Notes under the pieces: model-generated
Told to the model about the DNA's origin: nothing
Seen by the model: the letters and a program-made list of their open reading frames with translations, nothing else
The model's database searches: none
In this document: positions 10,161 through 22,437 of the stretch, piece by piece
Layout: every line of letters begins with the position of its first letter
Numbering within the stretch: the stretch's first letter is position 1
NCBI GenBank assembly: GCA_944739405.2
Contig: OX123199.2
Location: forward strand, 2,407,898 to 2,471,897
Length of the DNA: 64,000 nucleotides
Source of the DNA: Euclidia mi
Lineage: Eukaryota; Arthropoda; Insecta; Lepidoptera; Erebidae
Direction: 5' to 3'
Program-made: the position numbers and the translations under genes

Positions 10161-11104
10161 TTTATTTGACTTATGATGTTATATTATTATAAAATAATCA
10201 TGTTATATATAATAATCAGTGCTTGAGGAGAAATTCAAATATTCAGTAAATTAGCACGGGAATATTTTGAAAGTGATAATACCTACAAAATTTCTGTGTA
10301 TCCTTAAGAGTATCAGCTACAGACCATTGGTTGGCATCGCGCCAAGCAATGTTATATAGCTGTACCTATAGTCTACAGCAGCCTCAGTATTGGGAGTCGA
10401 CATTTTACTCCATCCATATAACTGCATGTTGTAGTTTTGTTTCAAATAGCGGTTCTCATATTTTTTTAAACTTTGCTGCCTGAACATGCGTGCATATATA
10501 AAAATTTCATATATGCCTGCATGTTCATTTCATTAAAATAAACGTTTTTTTTTTTAATGGAAAATTCTGATTAGAACGTACTTAAGGTGTCATAATTTAT
10601 CTAATTGCTTAAACTTCTACGTTTGCCAGGGAAGTTGTGGCTGTGTATCTTCGATTTAATCTTTTATTTTTCAATATCATTTAATGCATATAATTATAGA
10701 AACATTAATAAATAGCCACGAGCGATGAGACAATGTGAAATAATCCAATAGGATATTTCCAGCAAAATTAATTTCGCATTTTAATAATAATAAAAAATAG
10801 CAGACCCTGGACTTGGAAGCGTACAATTACAATGCTATGAAGTAATGTAAATATTTAGAAGACCTTAAAATGCATAGTAATGAATAACTATATTGACGCG
10901 ATGGGTTGCGTCTATACTGCTGAGTACCTTTGGCTACCTTTCGGCTCCATAACTTCTATCTTAATATTGGCTCGGCCATTATTTAAAGATGCATGCAAAA
11001 TTACAGCTCATTAGAAAACCGGGAAGTTGGTCCAACGTATCTAGCTTCAACTTTCTTACATTACAGACATCGGAACAGGAAAGTAAATAATTTAGCTAGT
11101 AGTA

Positions 11105-11218
11105 ATAATTATCATAAAGCGATAATTAGCATTTTTAATACACACATAACTTCGAAAAGTCGAACCTGAGGACCATCGTCTCCACAGTCCGTTACGTACA
11201 CCACTGGGCTATCGCTGC
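11105..11218 (-). repeat. SINE1 head fragment
   Basis: The minus strand reads gcgatagcccagtggtgtac and continues to a box-B remnant and the cgaagttatgtgtgtattaa body word. The tail half is missing. It lies in the tandem unit and recurs in copy 2; copy 3 stops just before it. Confidence 0.6.
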
Positions 11219-11242
11219 CAACAATGAAATTATTATCTTGAG

Positions 11243-11500
11243 ACAAGACGACCCAGTGGCAAAGCGGTAGTGTAACCGACTAATACGCTGAAGGTCAAGG
11301 ATTCACTTCTCGCTCAAGTCAATCATTTAGGTCTAGGTATTTCTATGTATGTATAATATGCAATAACGCATTTACAACATAAAGTGTAAACAATTAAATT
11401 AAACATTGCCTCGTGCCCAAAATACAAATGCCGCTTAGTTTGGGAGTAGATGGTGTTATGTGCATATATGGTAGTGTATATAAGAATCAGGACTGTAAAC
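11243..11500 (+). repeat. SINE2 (tRNA-headed SINE)
   Basis: Head acccagtggcaaagcggtag (box A) and ggtcaaggattcacttctcg (decayed box B), then aagtcaatcatttaggtcta, a ggtatttctatgtatgtata stretch and the 3' part gcttagtttgggagtagatg. A second, better preserved form of the family is at 26425-26640 and 36815-37030. Copy 2 of the array carries it at +2,253. Confidence 0.65.
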
Positions 11501-12106
11501 TAAAGGTGCCCTCGGAAACCCGATGCGCGATGCGATGCGACGCAAATAGATAACAAAACGTTATCCGTGACCACGAGTGCAAGTGTGTGTAGCGTTTCTA
11601 TTTGATATACTATTCATAAACTGTTAAATCGTTTCACAGCCAGCTGCGGTGTCGTGTTTTCTGTTTAAATAGAGTACTTGGTTAATATTATATTGAAAGG
11701 AAAAGGGGAATGTGTATACAGCAAACTTTAAATAATATAGGCAAACGCACAGAAATATTAAAAATTATTATATGGCAGCTTAGAGTTTGATTGTTTAGTA
11801 AACATAATCTAAATGTAGTTTTCTGTGAATTTAAAAAACTTTGGCAAGGAATACATTGCATTCATAGGTTACTAATATCAGATATTCTTCCTTGATCAAA
11901 ATAACGGCATTGAAAGCACATTAACGATCTGATGGCGTTGCGACAGTGTAACCTGACTGCAACGCCGAAGGTTGCGTTTCAATTCCTGCTCAATTCAAAC
12001 ATTTGTGTCAAAGTCAAAGTCAAAATCCTTTATTCATTTGGGTCACAATGTGACGCTTAAGAACGTCAAAATAAAAAAAATATAAAACAATTACTTAAAG
12101 ACTCTA

Positions 12107-14359
12107 CATTTACACTTTTGCCCGACCCGGGAATCGTACCCGGGACCTCCGATCGGCAGTCGCATACGCTATCCACTGTACCACGGAGGCAGTCATAAAT
12201 AGCATTCTCCGAATTTAACTGATATTTGAATGATACCGCGATTAGATCGTAAATTAACGACGCATTATTTATTAATATAAAATGGTCTATGGTCTAGCCA
12301 TAGTGAGATTAAATTAGCAGAATACCAATTGTGAGTCAATTCAAAATCCAATTGAATTTCGTTCAAAATACAGTATCGATGTAAGATAAATAGAATATTG
12401 CCAAATTCTTCTATTTATTTGACTTATGATGTTATATTATTATAAAATAATCATGTTATATATAATAATCAGTGCTTGAGGAGAAATTCAAATATTCAGT
12501 AAATTAGCACGGGAATATTTTGAAAGTGATAATACCTACAAAATTTCTGTGTATCCTTAAGAGTATCAGCTACAGACCATTGGTTGGCATCGCGCCAAGC
12601 AATGTTATATAGCTGTACCTATAGTCTACAGCAGCCTCAGTATTGGGAGTCGACATTTTACTCCATCCATATAACTGCATGTTGTAGTTTTGTTTCAAAT
12701 AGCGGTTCTCATATTTTTTTAAACTTTGCTGCCTGAACATGCGTGCATATATAAAAATTTCATATATGCCTGCATGTTCATTTCATTAAAATAAACGTTT
12801 TTTTTTTTAATGGAAAATTCTGATTAGAACGTACTTAAGGTGTCATAATTTATCTAATTGCTTAAACTTCTACGTTTGCCAGGGAAGTTGTGGCTGTGTA
12901 TCTTCGATTTAATCTTTTATTTTTCAATATCATTTAATGCATATAATTATAGAAACATTAATAAATAGCCACGAGCGATGAGACAATGTGAAATAATCCA
13001 ATAGGATATTTCCAGCAAAATTAATTTCGCATTTTAATAATAATAAAAAATAGCAGACCCTGGACTTGGAAGCGTACAATTACAATGCTATGAAGTAATG
13101 TAAATATTTAGAAGACCTTAAAATGCATAGTAATGAATAACTATATTGACGCGATGGGTTGCGTCTATACTGCTGAGTACCTTTGGCTACCTTTCGGCTC
13201 CATAACTTCTATCTTAATATTGGCTCGGCCATTATTTAAAGATGCATGCAAAATTACAGCTCATTAGAAAACCGGGAAGTTGGTCCAACGTATCTAGCTT
13301 CAACTTTCTTACATTACAGACATCGGAACAGGAAAGTAAATAATTTAGCTAGTAGTAATAATTATCATAAAGCGATAATTAGCATTTTTAATACACACAT
13401 AACTTCGAAAAGTCGAACCTGAGGACCATCGTCTCCACAGTCCGTTACGTACACCACTGGGCTATCGCTGCCAACAATGAAATTATTATCTTGAGACAAG
13501 ACGACCCAGTGGCAAAGCGGTAGTGTAACCGACTAATACGCTGAAGGTCAAGGATTCACTTCTCGCTCAAGTCAATCATTTAGGTCTAGGTATTTCTATG
13601 TATGTATAATATGCAATAACGCATTTACAACATAAAGTGTAAACAATTAAATTAAACATTGCCTCGTGCCCAAAATACAAATGCCGCTTAGTTTGGGAGT
13701 AGATGGTGTTATGTGCATATATGGTAGTGTATATAAGAATCAGGACTGTAAACTAAAGGTGCCCTCGGAAACCCGATGCGCGATGCGATGCGACGCAAAT
13801 AGATAACAAAACGTTATCCGTGACCACGAGTGCAAGTGTGTGTAGCGTTTCTATTTGATATACTATTCATAAACTGTTAAATCGTTTCACAGCCAGCTGC
13901 GGTGTCGTGTTTTCTGTTTAAATAGAGTACTTGGTTAATATTATATTGAAAGGAAAAGGGGAATGTGTATACAGCAAACTTTAAATAATATAGGCAAACG
14001 CACAGAAATATTAAAAATTATTATATGGCAGCTTAGAGTTTGATTGTTTAGTAAACATAATCTAAATGTAGTTTTCTGTGAATTTAAAAAACTTTGGCAA
14101 GGAATACATTGCATTCATAGGTTACTAATATCAGATATTCTTCCTTGATCAAAATAACGGCATTGAAAGCACATTAACGATCTGATGGCGTTGCGACAGT
14201 GTAACCTGACTGCAACGCCGAAGGTTGCGTTTCAATTCCTGCTCAATTCAAACATTTGTGTCAAAGTCAAAGTCAAAATCCTTTATTCATTTGGGTCACA
14301 ATGTGACGCTTAAGAACGTCAAAATAAAAAAAATATAAAACAATTACTTAAAGACTCTA
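12107..14359. repeat. 2,253-bp tandem unit, copy 2
   Basis: Second head-to-tail copy, identical to copy 1 over all stretches I compared, including an 11-base T run. It starts inside the SINE1 head preceded by tattcatttgggtcacaatg DNA and not by the SINE1 body. That shows copy 1 keeps the original left flank. Confidence 0.9.
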
Positions 14360-15621
14360 CATTTACACTTTTGCCCGACCCGGGAATCGTACCCGGGACC
14401 TCCGATCGGCAGTCGCATACGCTATCCACTGTACCACGGAGGCAGTCATAAATAGCATTCTCCGAATTTAACTGATATTTGAATGATACCGCGATTAGAT
14501 CGTAAATTAACGACGCATTATTTATTAATATAAAATGGTCTATGGTCTAGCCATAGTGAGATTAAATTAGCAGAATACCAATTGTGAGTCAATTCAAAAT
14601 CCAATTGAATTTCGTTCAAAATACAGTATCGATGTAAGATAAATAGAATATTGCCAAATTCTTCTATTTATTTGACTTATGATGTTATATTATTATAAAA
14701 TAATCATGTTATATATAATAATCAGTGCTTGAGGAGAAATTCAAATATTCAGTAAATTAGCACGGGAATATTTTGAAAGTGATAATACCTACAAAATTTC
14801 TGTGTATCCTTAAGAGTATCAGCTACAGACCATTGGTTGGCATCGCGCCAAGCAATGTTATATAGCTGTACCTATAGTCTACAGCAGCCTCAGTATTGGG
14901 AGTCGACATTTTACTCCATCCATATAACTGCATGTTATAGTTTTGTTTCAAATAGCGGTTCTCATATTTTTTTAAACTTTGCTGCCTGAACATGCGTGCA
15001 TATATAAAAATTTCATATATGCCTGCATGTTCATTTCATTAAAATAAACGTTTTTTTTTTAATGGAAAATTCTGATTAGAACGTACTTAAGGTGTCATAA
15101 TTTATCTAATTGCTTAAACTTCTACGTTTGCCAGGGAAGTTGTGACTATGTATCTTCGATTTAATCTTTTATTTTTCAATATCATTTAATGCATATAATT
15201 ATAGAAACATTAATAAATAGCCACGAGCGATGAGACAATGTGAAATAATCCAATAGGATATTTCCAGCAAAATTAATTTCGCATTTTAATAATAATAAAA
15301 AATAGCAGACCCTGGACTTGGAAGCGTACAATTACAATGCTATGAAGTAATGTAAATATTTAGAAGACCTTAAAATGCATAGTAATGAATAACTATATTG
15401 ACGCGATGGGTTGCGTCTATACTGCTGAGTACCTTTGGTTACCTTTCGGCTCCATAACTTCTATCTTAATATTGGCTCGGCCATTATTTAAAGATGCATG
15501 CAAAATTACAGCTCATTAGAAAACCGGGAAGTTGGTCCAACTTATCTAGCTTCAACTTTCTTACATTACAGACATCGGAACAGGAAAGTAAATAAAAGCT
15601 AGTAGTAATAATTATCATAAA
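14360..15621. repeat. 2,253-bp tandem unit, copy 3 (truncated)
   Basis: The third copy is cut off after about 1,262 bp at gtaataattatcataaa. It differs from copies 1 and 2 by a handful of substitutions (for example ttatag for ttgtag, gactatg for ggctgtg, ggttacc for ggctacc), by one T in the T run, and by aataaaagctag for aataatttagctag near its end. It is therefore slightly older or under separate drift. Confidence 0.88.
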
Positions 15622-16580
15622 TAAACGCACCGTGTACGGCGTAGTAATTGAAGCAATCGCCTTGTCATTTACCTGCTCTAAGTGCTGTGGATTCTATATT
15701 TATTTATTTATAACACCACGCCGAAGACGCGCTATCGACGCCGTAGATGATGATTGTTGCGTTTGTACTGATGATACATGCGCGTGAAGAATGCATGAAA
15801 TGCATGAAGTGCGTACATACGCGCATGAAGCGCTTCTACGCACATCAACTTTGAAGCAATCAGTCAATGGTAAAAATGTTCATTACAGCACGTTTGCATG
15901 GCTGCGCTACGTGTATAAGTGCAGTGGTAGGGCGCATTTTACTACCGTGTAGGTTACAAGGATGCGTTCAAATTGCGTTTCAAGCGCGTATACACGAGAC
16001 AACGGTCGTCATCGTCGCGATAAAAATACGCTGTCTACTTACGCCCTTAAAGTTCCATTACTTTATGAATATACAATAATCACTCTCTGGCTTGTTTGCG
16101 TAAAAGCATACATCAATATTAACGGGGATGAAGTTTGTTACCTAGAACTAGGAAGTAATATTTTGGAGTCGAAATCATAGAATGTTCTTGTATAGCAAGG
16201 GTTGAAGTATTGTGTTATCTCTTTCGCACATTATCTCCCTCTCCACCCACTTATCATCCCACTCACTCCCCCTCATGGCCTTATACCGATAGATAGAGCC
16301 TTGCATGTGTGCACTGAGGTCACTACAAATCTTTTTTCTTTCCGTGTATTTGTGCACCCACTCGGCGGTAACTTTTTGTTGAGCATAATTTCAAAATATT
16401 AGAAAACAATAGATTTCAAGTATATAACAAAACGCTCAAGGTAACTCCAAAGCTCGTTGCTTAATGCTATTATAATGTTGTCTATCTAAAAGTAATTGGG
16501 GTTTGGATACACCATTAGTGTAAGGCCAACTCTGGTGTTGGAGTTTATAGGCCGCCCACCACCATTAAATTATTACGTAA
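15622..16580. other. no recognised gene
   Basis: Mixed sequence with CpG-containing words (cgcgcatgaagcgc, cgtcatcgtcgcg) between 15780 and 16030 and small overlapping open frames on both strands. None resembles a known protein. Confidence 0.4.
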
Positions 16581-16845
16581 CACATAACATAACTTCACGC
16601 CTTTTATGCCCGAAGGGGTAGGCAGAGGTGTATTACACACCCACTTTTCGCCAGTTATATTTCGGTCCCAATGTAATAGGGGACGAGCCTATTAACATCT
16701 ACCGGACAAATTATTTAGCGAGCGATAATTTTTAATACGCACATAACTTGGTAAAGTCAGTGGTGTGTGCCCGTGGTACCTAGGGATCGAACCCGAGACC
16801 ATCGTCTCGGCAGTTCGTTACGTACACCACTGGGCTATCGCCGCC
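16581..16845 (-). repeat. SINE1, near full length
   Basis: The tail (cttttatgcccgaaggggta) lies on the left and the tRNA-like head with box B (gggttcgatccc) and box A (gcgatagcccagtggtgtac) on the right, so transcription is leftward. It is adjacent to a SINE2, the same arrangement as at 11105-11500 in the tandem unit. Confidence 0.7.
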
Positions 16846-16865
16846 AACAATGAAATTATTATCTT

Positions 16866-17395
16866 GAGATAAGATGACCCAGTGGCGTAGCGGGAGTGTA
16901 ACCGACTAATACGCTGAAGGTCAAGAATTTACTACTCGCTCATGTCAATCATTTAGGTCTATGGTATAACGCATTTACAACATAAAGTGTAAACAATTAA
17001 ATTAAACATGGCCTAGTGCCCAAAATACAAATTCCGCTTAGTTTGGGAGTAGCTGGTGTTATGTGCATATTATATGGTGTTGTATATAAGAACCAGGACT
17101 GTAAACTAAAGGTGCCCTCGGAAACCCGATGCGCGATGCGATGCGACGCAAATAGATAACAAAACCTTCTCCGTGACCACGAGTGCAAGTGTGGGTAGCG
17201 CTTCCAATTGATATACTATTCATAAACTGTAAAATCGTTTCACAGCCAGCTGCGGTGTCATGCTTTCTGTTCAAATAGAGCACTTGGTTAATATTATATT
17301 GAAAGGAAAAGGGGAATGTGTATACAGCAAACTTTAAGTAATATAGGCAAACGCACAGAAATTAAAAAAAATATTATGTGGCAGCTTTGAGTTTT
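16866..17395 (+). repeat. SINE2 plus flank, diverged paralogue of tandem-unit segment 11238-11800
   Basis: The SINE2 (head acccagtggcgtagcgggag; 3' part gcttagtttgggagtagctg) is followed by gaaacccgatgcgcgatgcg and ccagctgcggtgtcatgctt. The same order is seen after the SINE2 in the tandem unit. Substitutions and small indels are scattered through it, so it is an older copy than the array. Confidence 0.75.
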
Positions 17396-17397
17396 TA

Positions 17398-17798
17398 AGT
17401 GTGGTGTGAGACTGATTGATAGAATTCCGAATGTAACTGTACCAGAGAACAGTGGTCTAAAAGAAGATGTCGTGACAAGGATTAAGGAAGGAATGCTGAA
17501 GGGGTTTGGACTCGTGGAGCGAATGAGTGAAGAAAGAATGACGAATCGGATCTATTAGGCAAATGTGTGTGGGCAAGTCGGTCGCGGCAGACCTCGTCGG
17601 ACATTCCTCGACCAAATTGGGGACGTTCTAAAAAACGGCAAGGTCCGAAGTACCCGAAACCGGCGAGCATATATGAAAAGAGTAATGAGTGTAGAGGAAG
17701 CGCGTGAGGTCTGTAAGGATAGAAGCAAGTGGCGTTCCGTTGTCTCTGCCTACCCCGACGGGAAAAAGGCGTGAGTATATGTATGTATGTATTGCATA
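17398..17798 (+). pseudogene. RTE-type LINE, 3' fragment
   Basis: Encodes the last third of the RTE-type polyprotein in broken form. One frame gives GRGRPRRTFLDQIGDVLKNG and ends KWRSVVSAYPDGKKA followed by the stop; this parallels the complete copy, which ends KWRSVVSAYPSGKQA at 54185. The preceding 150 bp correspond to the REWCGVKEDVVTSI..MLRWFGH region but carry stops and shifts. A (TATG)n tail follows. It is a distinct, older subfamily from the copies at 19856, 50715 and 63272. Confidence 0.75.
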
Positions 17799-18500
17799 AT
17801 ACACATTATTTACATTTTGTTAGGTGCTGCAACTGTTACACCTCTATATCACTTGTATATATTTACTGTACATAATAATACTCAAGTATAATACTTTATT
17901 TTATGTTTGAGGTTCATTTAGTTAGCCTCCTGAAAATAGACATGGTGAACCAGGAGCATCCACTTACATTATATACCTAATAAAGCAGGCAAGCCGCGAA
18001 AATGATCAGAACCATGATGGTAATGATGCAGTTAAATATTAAAATTGAACCCCAATTGTGTGCGTGAACATGAATGTTCCACTTGATCTGGGTTTCTCTT
18101 CTATCATCATCCTCCTAGCGTCATTTCAGTTGCAACCCGGAGACCGCTTACTAGTCTAAAGGGATTCGATTATAATTATGTTAGCGAATGCCTATCTGAC
18201 CTTCACAACCCATATGAATATCGATATTCCATGGTTTAGGCTAGTGTCAGTTTATTCACAGGTACTGACTCCCTATAAAGGTTGTCAAATATCTTTATGA
18301 CAGCGAGACGATTCAAGAATGCACATAACTCTGAAAAGTGGTTGTTGCGCACCGTGGATCAGAACCTGATACCCTCTGCGTTACATACGTCTATTGGTAT
18401 CTCCACTTGTATATTTCTCTTTGCAGGTGTAATTTATGAACCTATGTATTTACACAAAAAATTGCATATAAAAAGTTTAAACAAAAATTACAACTCCCGC
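17799..18500. repeat. decayed repeat DNA, no gene
   Basis: Contains atcatcatcctcctagcgtc (18104-18123), a word found at the 3' ends of several lepidopteran LINEs on the minus strand. It is followed by tgcctatctgaccttcacaa and ggtactgactccctataaag, also common repeat words. A 139-residue open frame that runs through 18282-18701 crosses SINE sequence and is not a gene. Confidence 0.4.
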
Positions 18501-18760
18501 ACAAGGACTAAATCCTGTGTCGCGGAGGACTTTCTAAACATACAACTAATGGACACAATCATCACCCAGACTAGAGACCCACAACACTCGACGCAGTGTC
18601 AAGGGGCGAGGCGGCGAAGTAACTATTTAGTAATCTGTGGAAGCGGCCGCTTAAACCACTACGCCAACCGTGCAATCAACCATTGTCTAATACAAGTTTA
18701 GTTCTAGTTAGTTTGGAACTAGATGGTGTTGTGTGTATGTGGTAGAATATTAAGATCTGG
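18501..18760. repeat. SINE remnants (tRNA head on minus, SINE2 tail on plus)
   Basis: The minus strand near 18640-18690 reads ttggcgtagtggtttaagcg, a box-A-like head. 18500-18560 carries aaggactaaatcctgtgtcg, also found at 41043 and 49478. 18695-18760 holds agtttggaactagatggtgt, the SINE2 3' part. Broken pieces of at least two SINE families. Confidence 0.5.
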
Positions 18761-18860
18761 GACCGACGAGTTAACGTGCCATAAAAGCTTAACGTGACCA
18801 CGAGGGCAAGTGTGGGACGCCTCCACGCTACCCTCTCCAACCTAAAGTGCAGTAACTGCA

Positions 18861-18927
18861 AAAACATGATATAGGAATTTAACTTTCACACGAAACACGA
18901 AAGTTTAAATTCCTTTATCATGTTTTT
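18861..18927. repeat. imperfect fold-back, 27-bp arms
   Basis: The arm aaaacatgatataggaattt..ctttc (18861-18887) is matched by its reverse complement at 18899-18927 with one mismatch and one extra base. The loop is about 11 bases (acacgaaacac). It looks like a collapsed inverted-repeat element or an inverted duplication. Confidence 0.6.
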
Positions 18928-19199
18928 TTTTAGGTTCCTTTAGGTTCGGGAGGGCTGCACGTTTCTGATATATTTATAACCTGTGTGATCATAACAAAGC
19001 GAGCTGCGGTGTCGCGTTTTCTGTTCAAGTAGAGCAGTGGATTAGTAATAATTATATTTTTATCTAGTGATTGCGTTTATACCTAGTAGTTTGTAAGAAT
19101 TGCGTTTATCAATTATTGTTTTGTCTCTTTTTGTAGAACTGGCTATAAGTAAATGTGTTATGGAGCAGCATAGAGTTTTAATTCTTTAACAAATCTTAA

Positions 19200-19405
19200 T
19201 ATATTAAATCCTTGCGTTACTGACTGACTGACAGACACGCTACAGCCGAAACTATTGGGCGCAGGAAGCTGAAATTTGGCATGTAAGTTCCTTGGGGACC
19301 GTAGGGGTGCACTAAGAAGGGATTTCCTGAAATTCCCACTGGATTAGCCAAAACGGGTAAATTAAAAAAAATGCAGGCATAGCTGCTGGCGTCCTCTAGT
19401 CTTAT
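19200..19405 (+). mobile_element. Helitron-like or related repeat, unclassified
   Basis: Contains gctgaaatttggcatgtaag, gggtgcactaagaagggatt and cctgaaattcccactggatt, a widespread lepidopteran repeat, and ends with gcgtcctctagtc, a possible Helitron-type CTAGT terminus. No coding capacity. Confidence 0.4.
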
Positions 19406-19855
19406 ATAATAGATAGTGCTTCTCCTAGTTAGAAAAATAACACGTTTTATTTGCGTCAATCATTTCACAGGCAATCTTGCAGATTCGTAAGTATTAGTAT
19501 ATTGACCAGAAGTTATAAAAAAATAATTAGAAAAATAATATGACAGTACAAATCGCATGGTGGCATCTCATACTATAAGTTGATTGCGACAGGTCGCAAC
19601 TGAGTGCCTCTGTTGTATGAGAGCGGTCGCGCGCGGCTGATGCGATGATAGTCAGAGTTCATATTCTGACTATTGTCTAGCACCGTTGCCGAGGTCTGTG
19701 ACACACACGTATTGCTGGCGACTGACGTAGGCTGTGCTTCTGTCGCAAGCCATTGTGGCTTCAGCCGTGGCCATCTTTTGTACGAGACCTATCCAGCGTG
19801 GCCGCGATGCATGTAAATGCGCCTTTAGACACACAAGAAAATTTATTTTTATTTT

Positions 19856-21982
19856 TACATACATACGTACATAGACTCACGCCTGTTTCCCGGAGGGGTA
19901 GGCAGAGACTACGGAGCGCCATTTGCAACGATCTTGACATATCTCTCTTGCTTCATTCACTCCCATCAGATTCCTCATGCATGCTCTTCTGTTCAGGGTG
20001 CTTCTAACCTGTCCTGTTCTTAGGATGTCTCCAATCTGGTCAGAGAACGTCCGCCTAGGTCATCCCCTTCGTCCTGTCCCTTCCACACTTGCCTTATATA
20101 TCTGCTTGGTCAGTCTTTCGTCATCCATCCTCTCCACGTGTCCAAACCATCTTAGCATACCTTTCTCGATGCTTGTCACTACATCTTCTTTTACCCCACA
20201 ACACTCTCTTATCACACAATTCTTTACTCTGTCAGTCAAAGAAACACCACACATACTTCGCAGTGCTCTCATTTCTACAGCATTTATTCTACTTTCATGA
20301 CTCTTCTGCCATACCAAACTATCACTACCATACATTAGAGTAGGTACTAACACCCCTCTATGGACAGCCAAACGTGCCTTTTTGGACACGTTTTGGCTAT
20401 TCATAAATGCCTTCAGAGCTCCATTCACTCTATTACCTGCATAAACTCTTCTTTCAATATCTTCTACATTCTTACCATCTCTTGTAAACAGCGTACCTAA
20501 ATATACAAACTCATTCACTTGCTCCACTCGCTGTCCGTCGATCATAACATTACAAGCCGTAACGCATTCCTCCTTTTCAAAAACCATAACTTTCGTTTTA
20601 CTTACATTTACTTTCATTCCTTTCCTCTCTAACGCACCATGCATGATTGTTACCATCTCCTGCTACTCCTCCGCTGAAGACGCAAGTATAACCTGATCAT
20701 CAGCATAAAGGAGGCATTTGACAAGTAACTCATTCATCCTCAATCCACAGTCACTACTTTCAAATCTTGCAAACAACTGTCCATGAAGAGGTTGAACAGC
20801 CACGGCGACGCTACACATCCCTGTCTAACACCTGTTTCGATGGTAAACCAATCCGTGTACGACCCATTTATCCTCACACAAGCTCTAGAATCTTCATAAA
20901 GGGATTTCAGAGCTCGTATGAGGCTGCTGTTCACCCCATACATCGACAGTACCGACCACATTTAATTCCTCACCACCTTATCGTAAGCCTTTTCCAAATC
21001 CACGAATGCGCAATAGACCTTTTGACCTTTGGCCAAGAATTTTTCGGCTACGCACCGCAAGGAAAAGACTTGATCCGTGCACCCCATACCCTTTCGGAAT
21101 CCTGCTTGTACATCCCATATTTTCTTGTCGGTTACTTCCATAACTCTTTCAATCAGTACCTTCGCATACAATTTGCCAACAATGCTGAGAAGGCTAATGC
21201 CTCTATAGTTCTTGCAGTCTTGTTGCGAGCCTTTTCCCTTATAAAGAGGCACAACCACCGCTGTGGTCCAGTCATCAGGTACTCGGCCGGTGCTCCAGCA
21301 CAAGTTAAATAAGCGCTGCAGCTGACCAACTATGATGCCCTGTCCAGCCTTCAGCATTTCAACTGTAATCCTATCATATCCTGCAGCCTTACCTAATTTC
21401 ATACTTCCCAACGCCTTCACAATCTCATCCACACCAATATCGCTTTCATCATTGCTATTATACCATTAATTTCGTCGATCAATGTCTCTATCGCCGTTCT
21501 TTCATAAATAGACCTTCAAAATACTCCTTCCATCTCTTCAGCACGCATGATTCACCATTCAGTATCTTTCCATTCTTGTCTCTGATTGACGTGTATTCTG
21601 AAGATTGAGTTCTTCCTCGAACTGCACGAACGGATTTCCAGAAAAACTTTGTTTCTCCGGAAATCTTCAGATAGTCTGCTATCAAACTCATCTTTCTTTT
21701 CCTCTTTTTTCCTTTTAACAATTTCTTTCACAATTCTTTTTGACCTAACAAACTCCTTTCTTGCTTCATCTATGTCATCACTCGTTGACTTTCCCATTCT
21801 TTCATTTGCTCTGGCAGCCAACCAATCTAACCAAGCTTTCTTCTTCTCTGACACTGCTGATTGTACATCCTTGTCCCACCATGTATTCTTAACCTTTCGT
21901 ATTTTCCGTCTCTTGATCACACCACATACTTCAGACGCTACTCATACTATCTCTTCTTTAAAAGATTGCCATAATTCTTCGA
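19856..21982 (-). pseudogene. RTE-type LINE, 5'-truncated, frameshifted
   Basis: Same family as the full-length copy at 50715-54209. Read on the minus strand from 21982, it starts within the linker after the endonuclease (EELWQ), so the endonuclease is gone. Then come the KNTWWDKDVQ linker, the RT fingers and palm (KAAGYDRITVEMLKAGQG, NYRGISLLS, FRKGMGCTDQ, VDLEKAYDKV, GVRQGCVASPWLFN), and the C-terminal thumb and tail. The frame breaks at about 21500-21720, 20960, 20740 and 20656. Here the AYDKVVRN junction is intact, whereas the copy at 53082 has lost a base. The 3' tail (CATACATA..) lies at 19856-19873. Confidence 0.85.
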
Positions 21983-22024
21983 ATAATAGGAATACTCACA
22001 TTCTTACTATATAATGTACTATTT

Positions 22025-22370
22025 AATCTCAATTCTCCCTCTTATCTCAAAGAACGGTTTAAGTTCCTCCATGACACACATGTAAAGTCCTTGAGGTCGT
22101 CTGAGGATCTAACGCTGGAGATGCCGAAGCAATCCAAAAATTACTTCGACAAATCTTTTACTGTTCAGGCTGTGCGACTGTGGAATCCTTTACCACTGGT
22201 GATTCGAAGAGCAAACACAATAAATATTTTCAAAGACCTAGTAAAGAAGCACTAATTCAAGGATTGACAAAACAACTTAATTATCGTCTGAGTTCATCAC
22301 TTGTAAAAATTGTATCTATATTATTTAATATATTGACATATATATAATTGTATTTGTATAATTTATGTAT
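22025..22370 (+). pseudogene. Jockey/CR1-type LINE, 3' end fragment
   Basis: The frame 22043-22255 encodes about 70 residues ending at a natural stop: SLRSSEDLTLEMPKQ, then YFDKSFTVQAVRLWNPLPLV and INIFKDLVKKH. FTVQAVRLWN.LP is a signature of the C-terminal end of many Jockey/CR1-group RT proteins. The rest of ORF2 is missing. The fragment abuts the 5' end of the RTE-type LINE at 21982 head to head. A T/A-rich 3' UTR runs into a TA microsatellite. Confidence 0.7.
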
Positions 22371-22378
22371 GTCAGTAA

Positions 22379-22397
22379 TATATATATATATATATAT

Positions 22398-22433
<36 letters not shown>
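22379..22433. repeat. (TA)n microsatellite
   Basis: An almost pure TA dinucleotide run with a single interruption near 22399. It directly abuts the left TIR of the element at 22434-23630. Confidence 0.9.

Positions 22434-22437
<4 letters not shown>

Larger units (their letters stand above)
9854..12106. repeat. 2,253-bp tandem unit, copy 1
   Basis: First copy of a head-to-tail array. The word acttttgcccgacccgggaa recurs at 9861, 12114 and 14367, giving a period of exactly 2,253 bp. I saw no difference between copies 1 and 2. The unit contains a SINE1 head, a ~210-bp MITE-like piece (9945-10160), a partial SINE1 (11105-11218, minus), a SINE2 (11243-11500, plus), and a SINE2-type head (11915-12020). 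No open frame of note. Confidence 0.9.

Noticed and set aside
9854..15621. LTR pair around the 2.25-kb units
   Set aside because: The copies are head-to-tail units with no gag-pol, primer site or TG..CA ends.
18282..18701. 139-residue open frame
   Set aside because: It crosses SINE remnants on both strands and has no known motif; chance frame.
20767..21312. 181-residue plus-strand frame
   Set aside because: Antisense shadow of the RTE-type LINE fragment on the minus strand.
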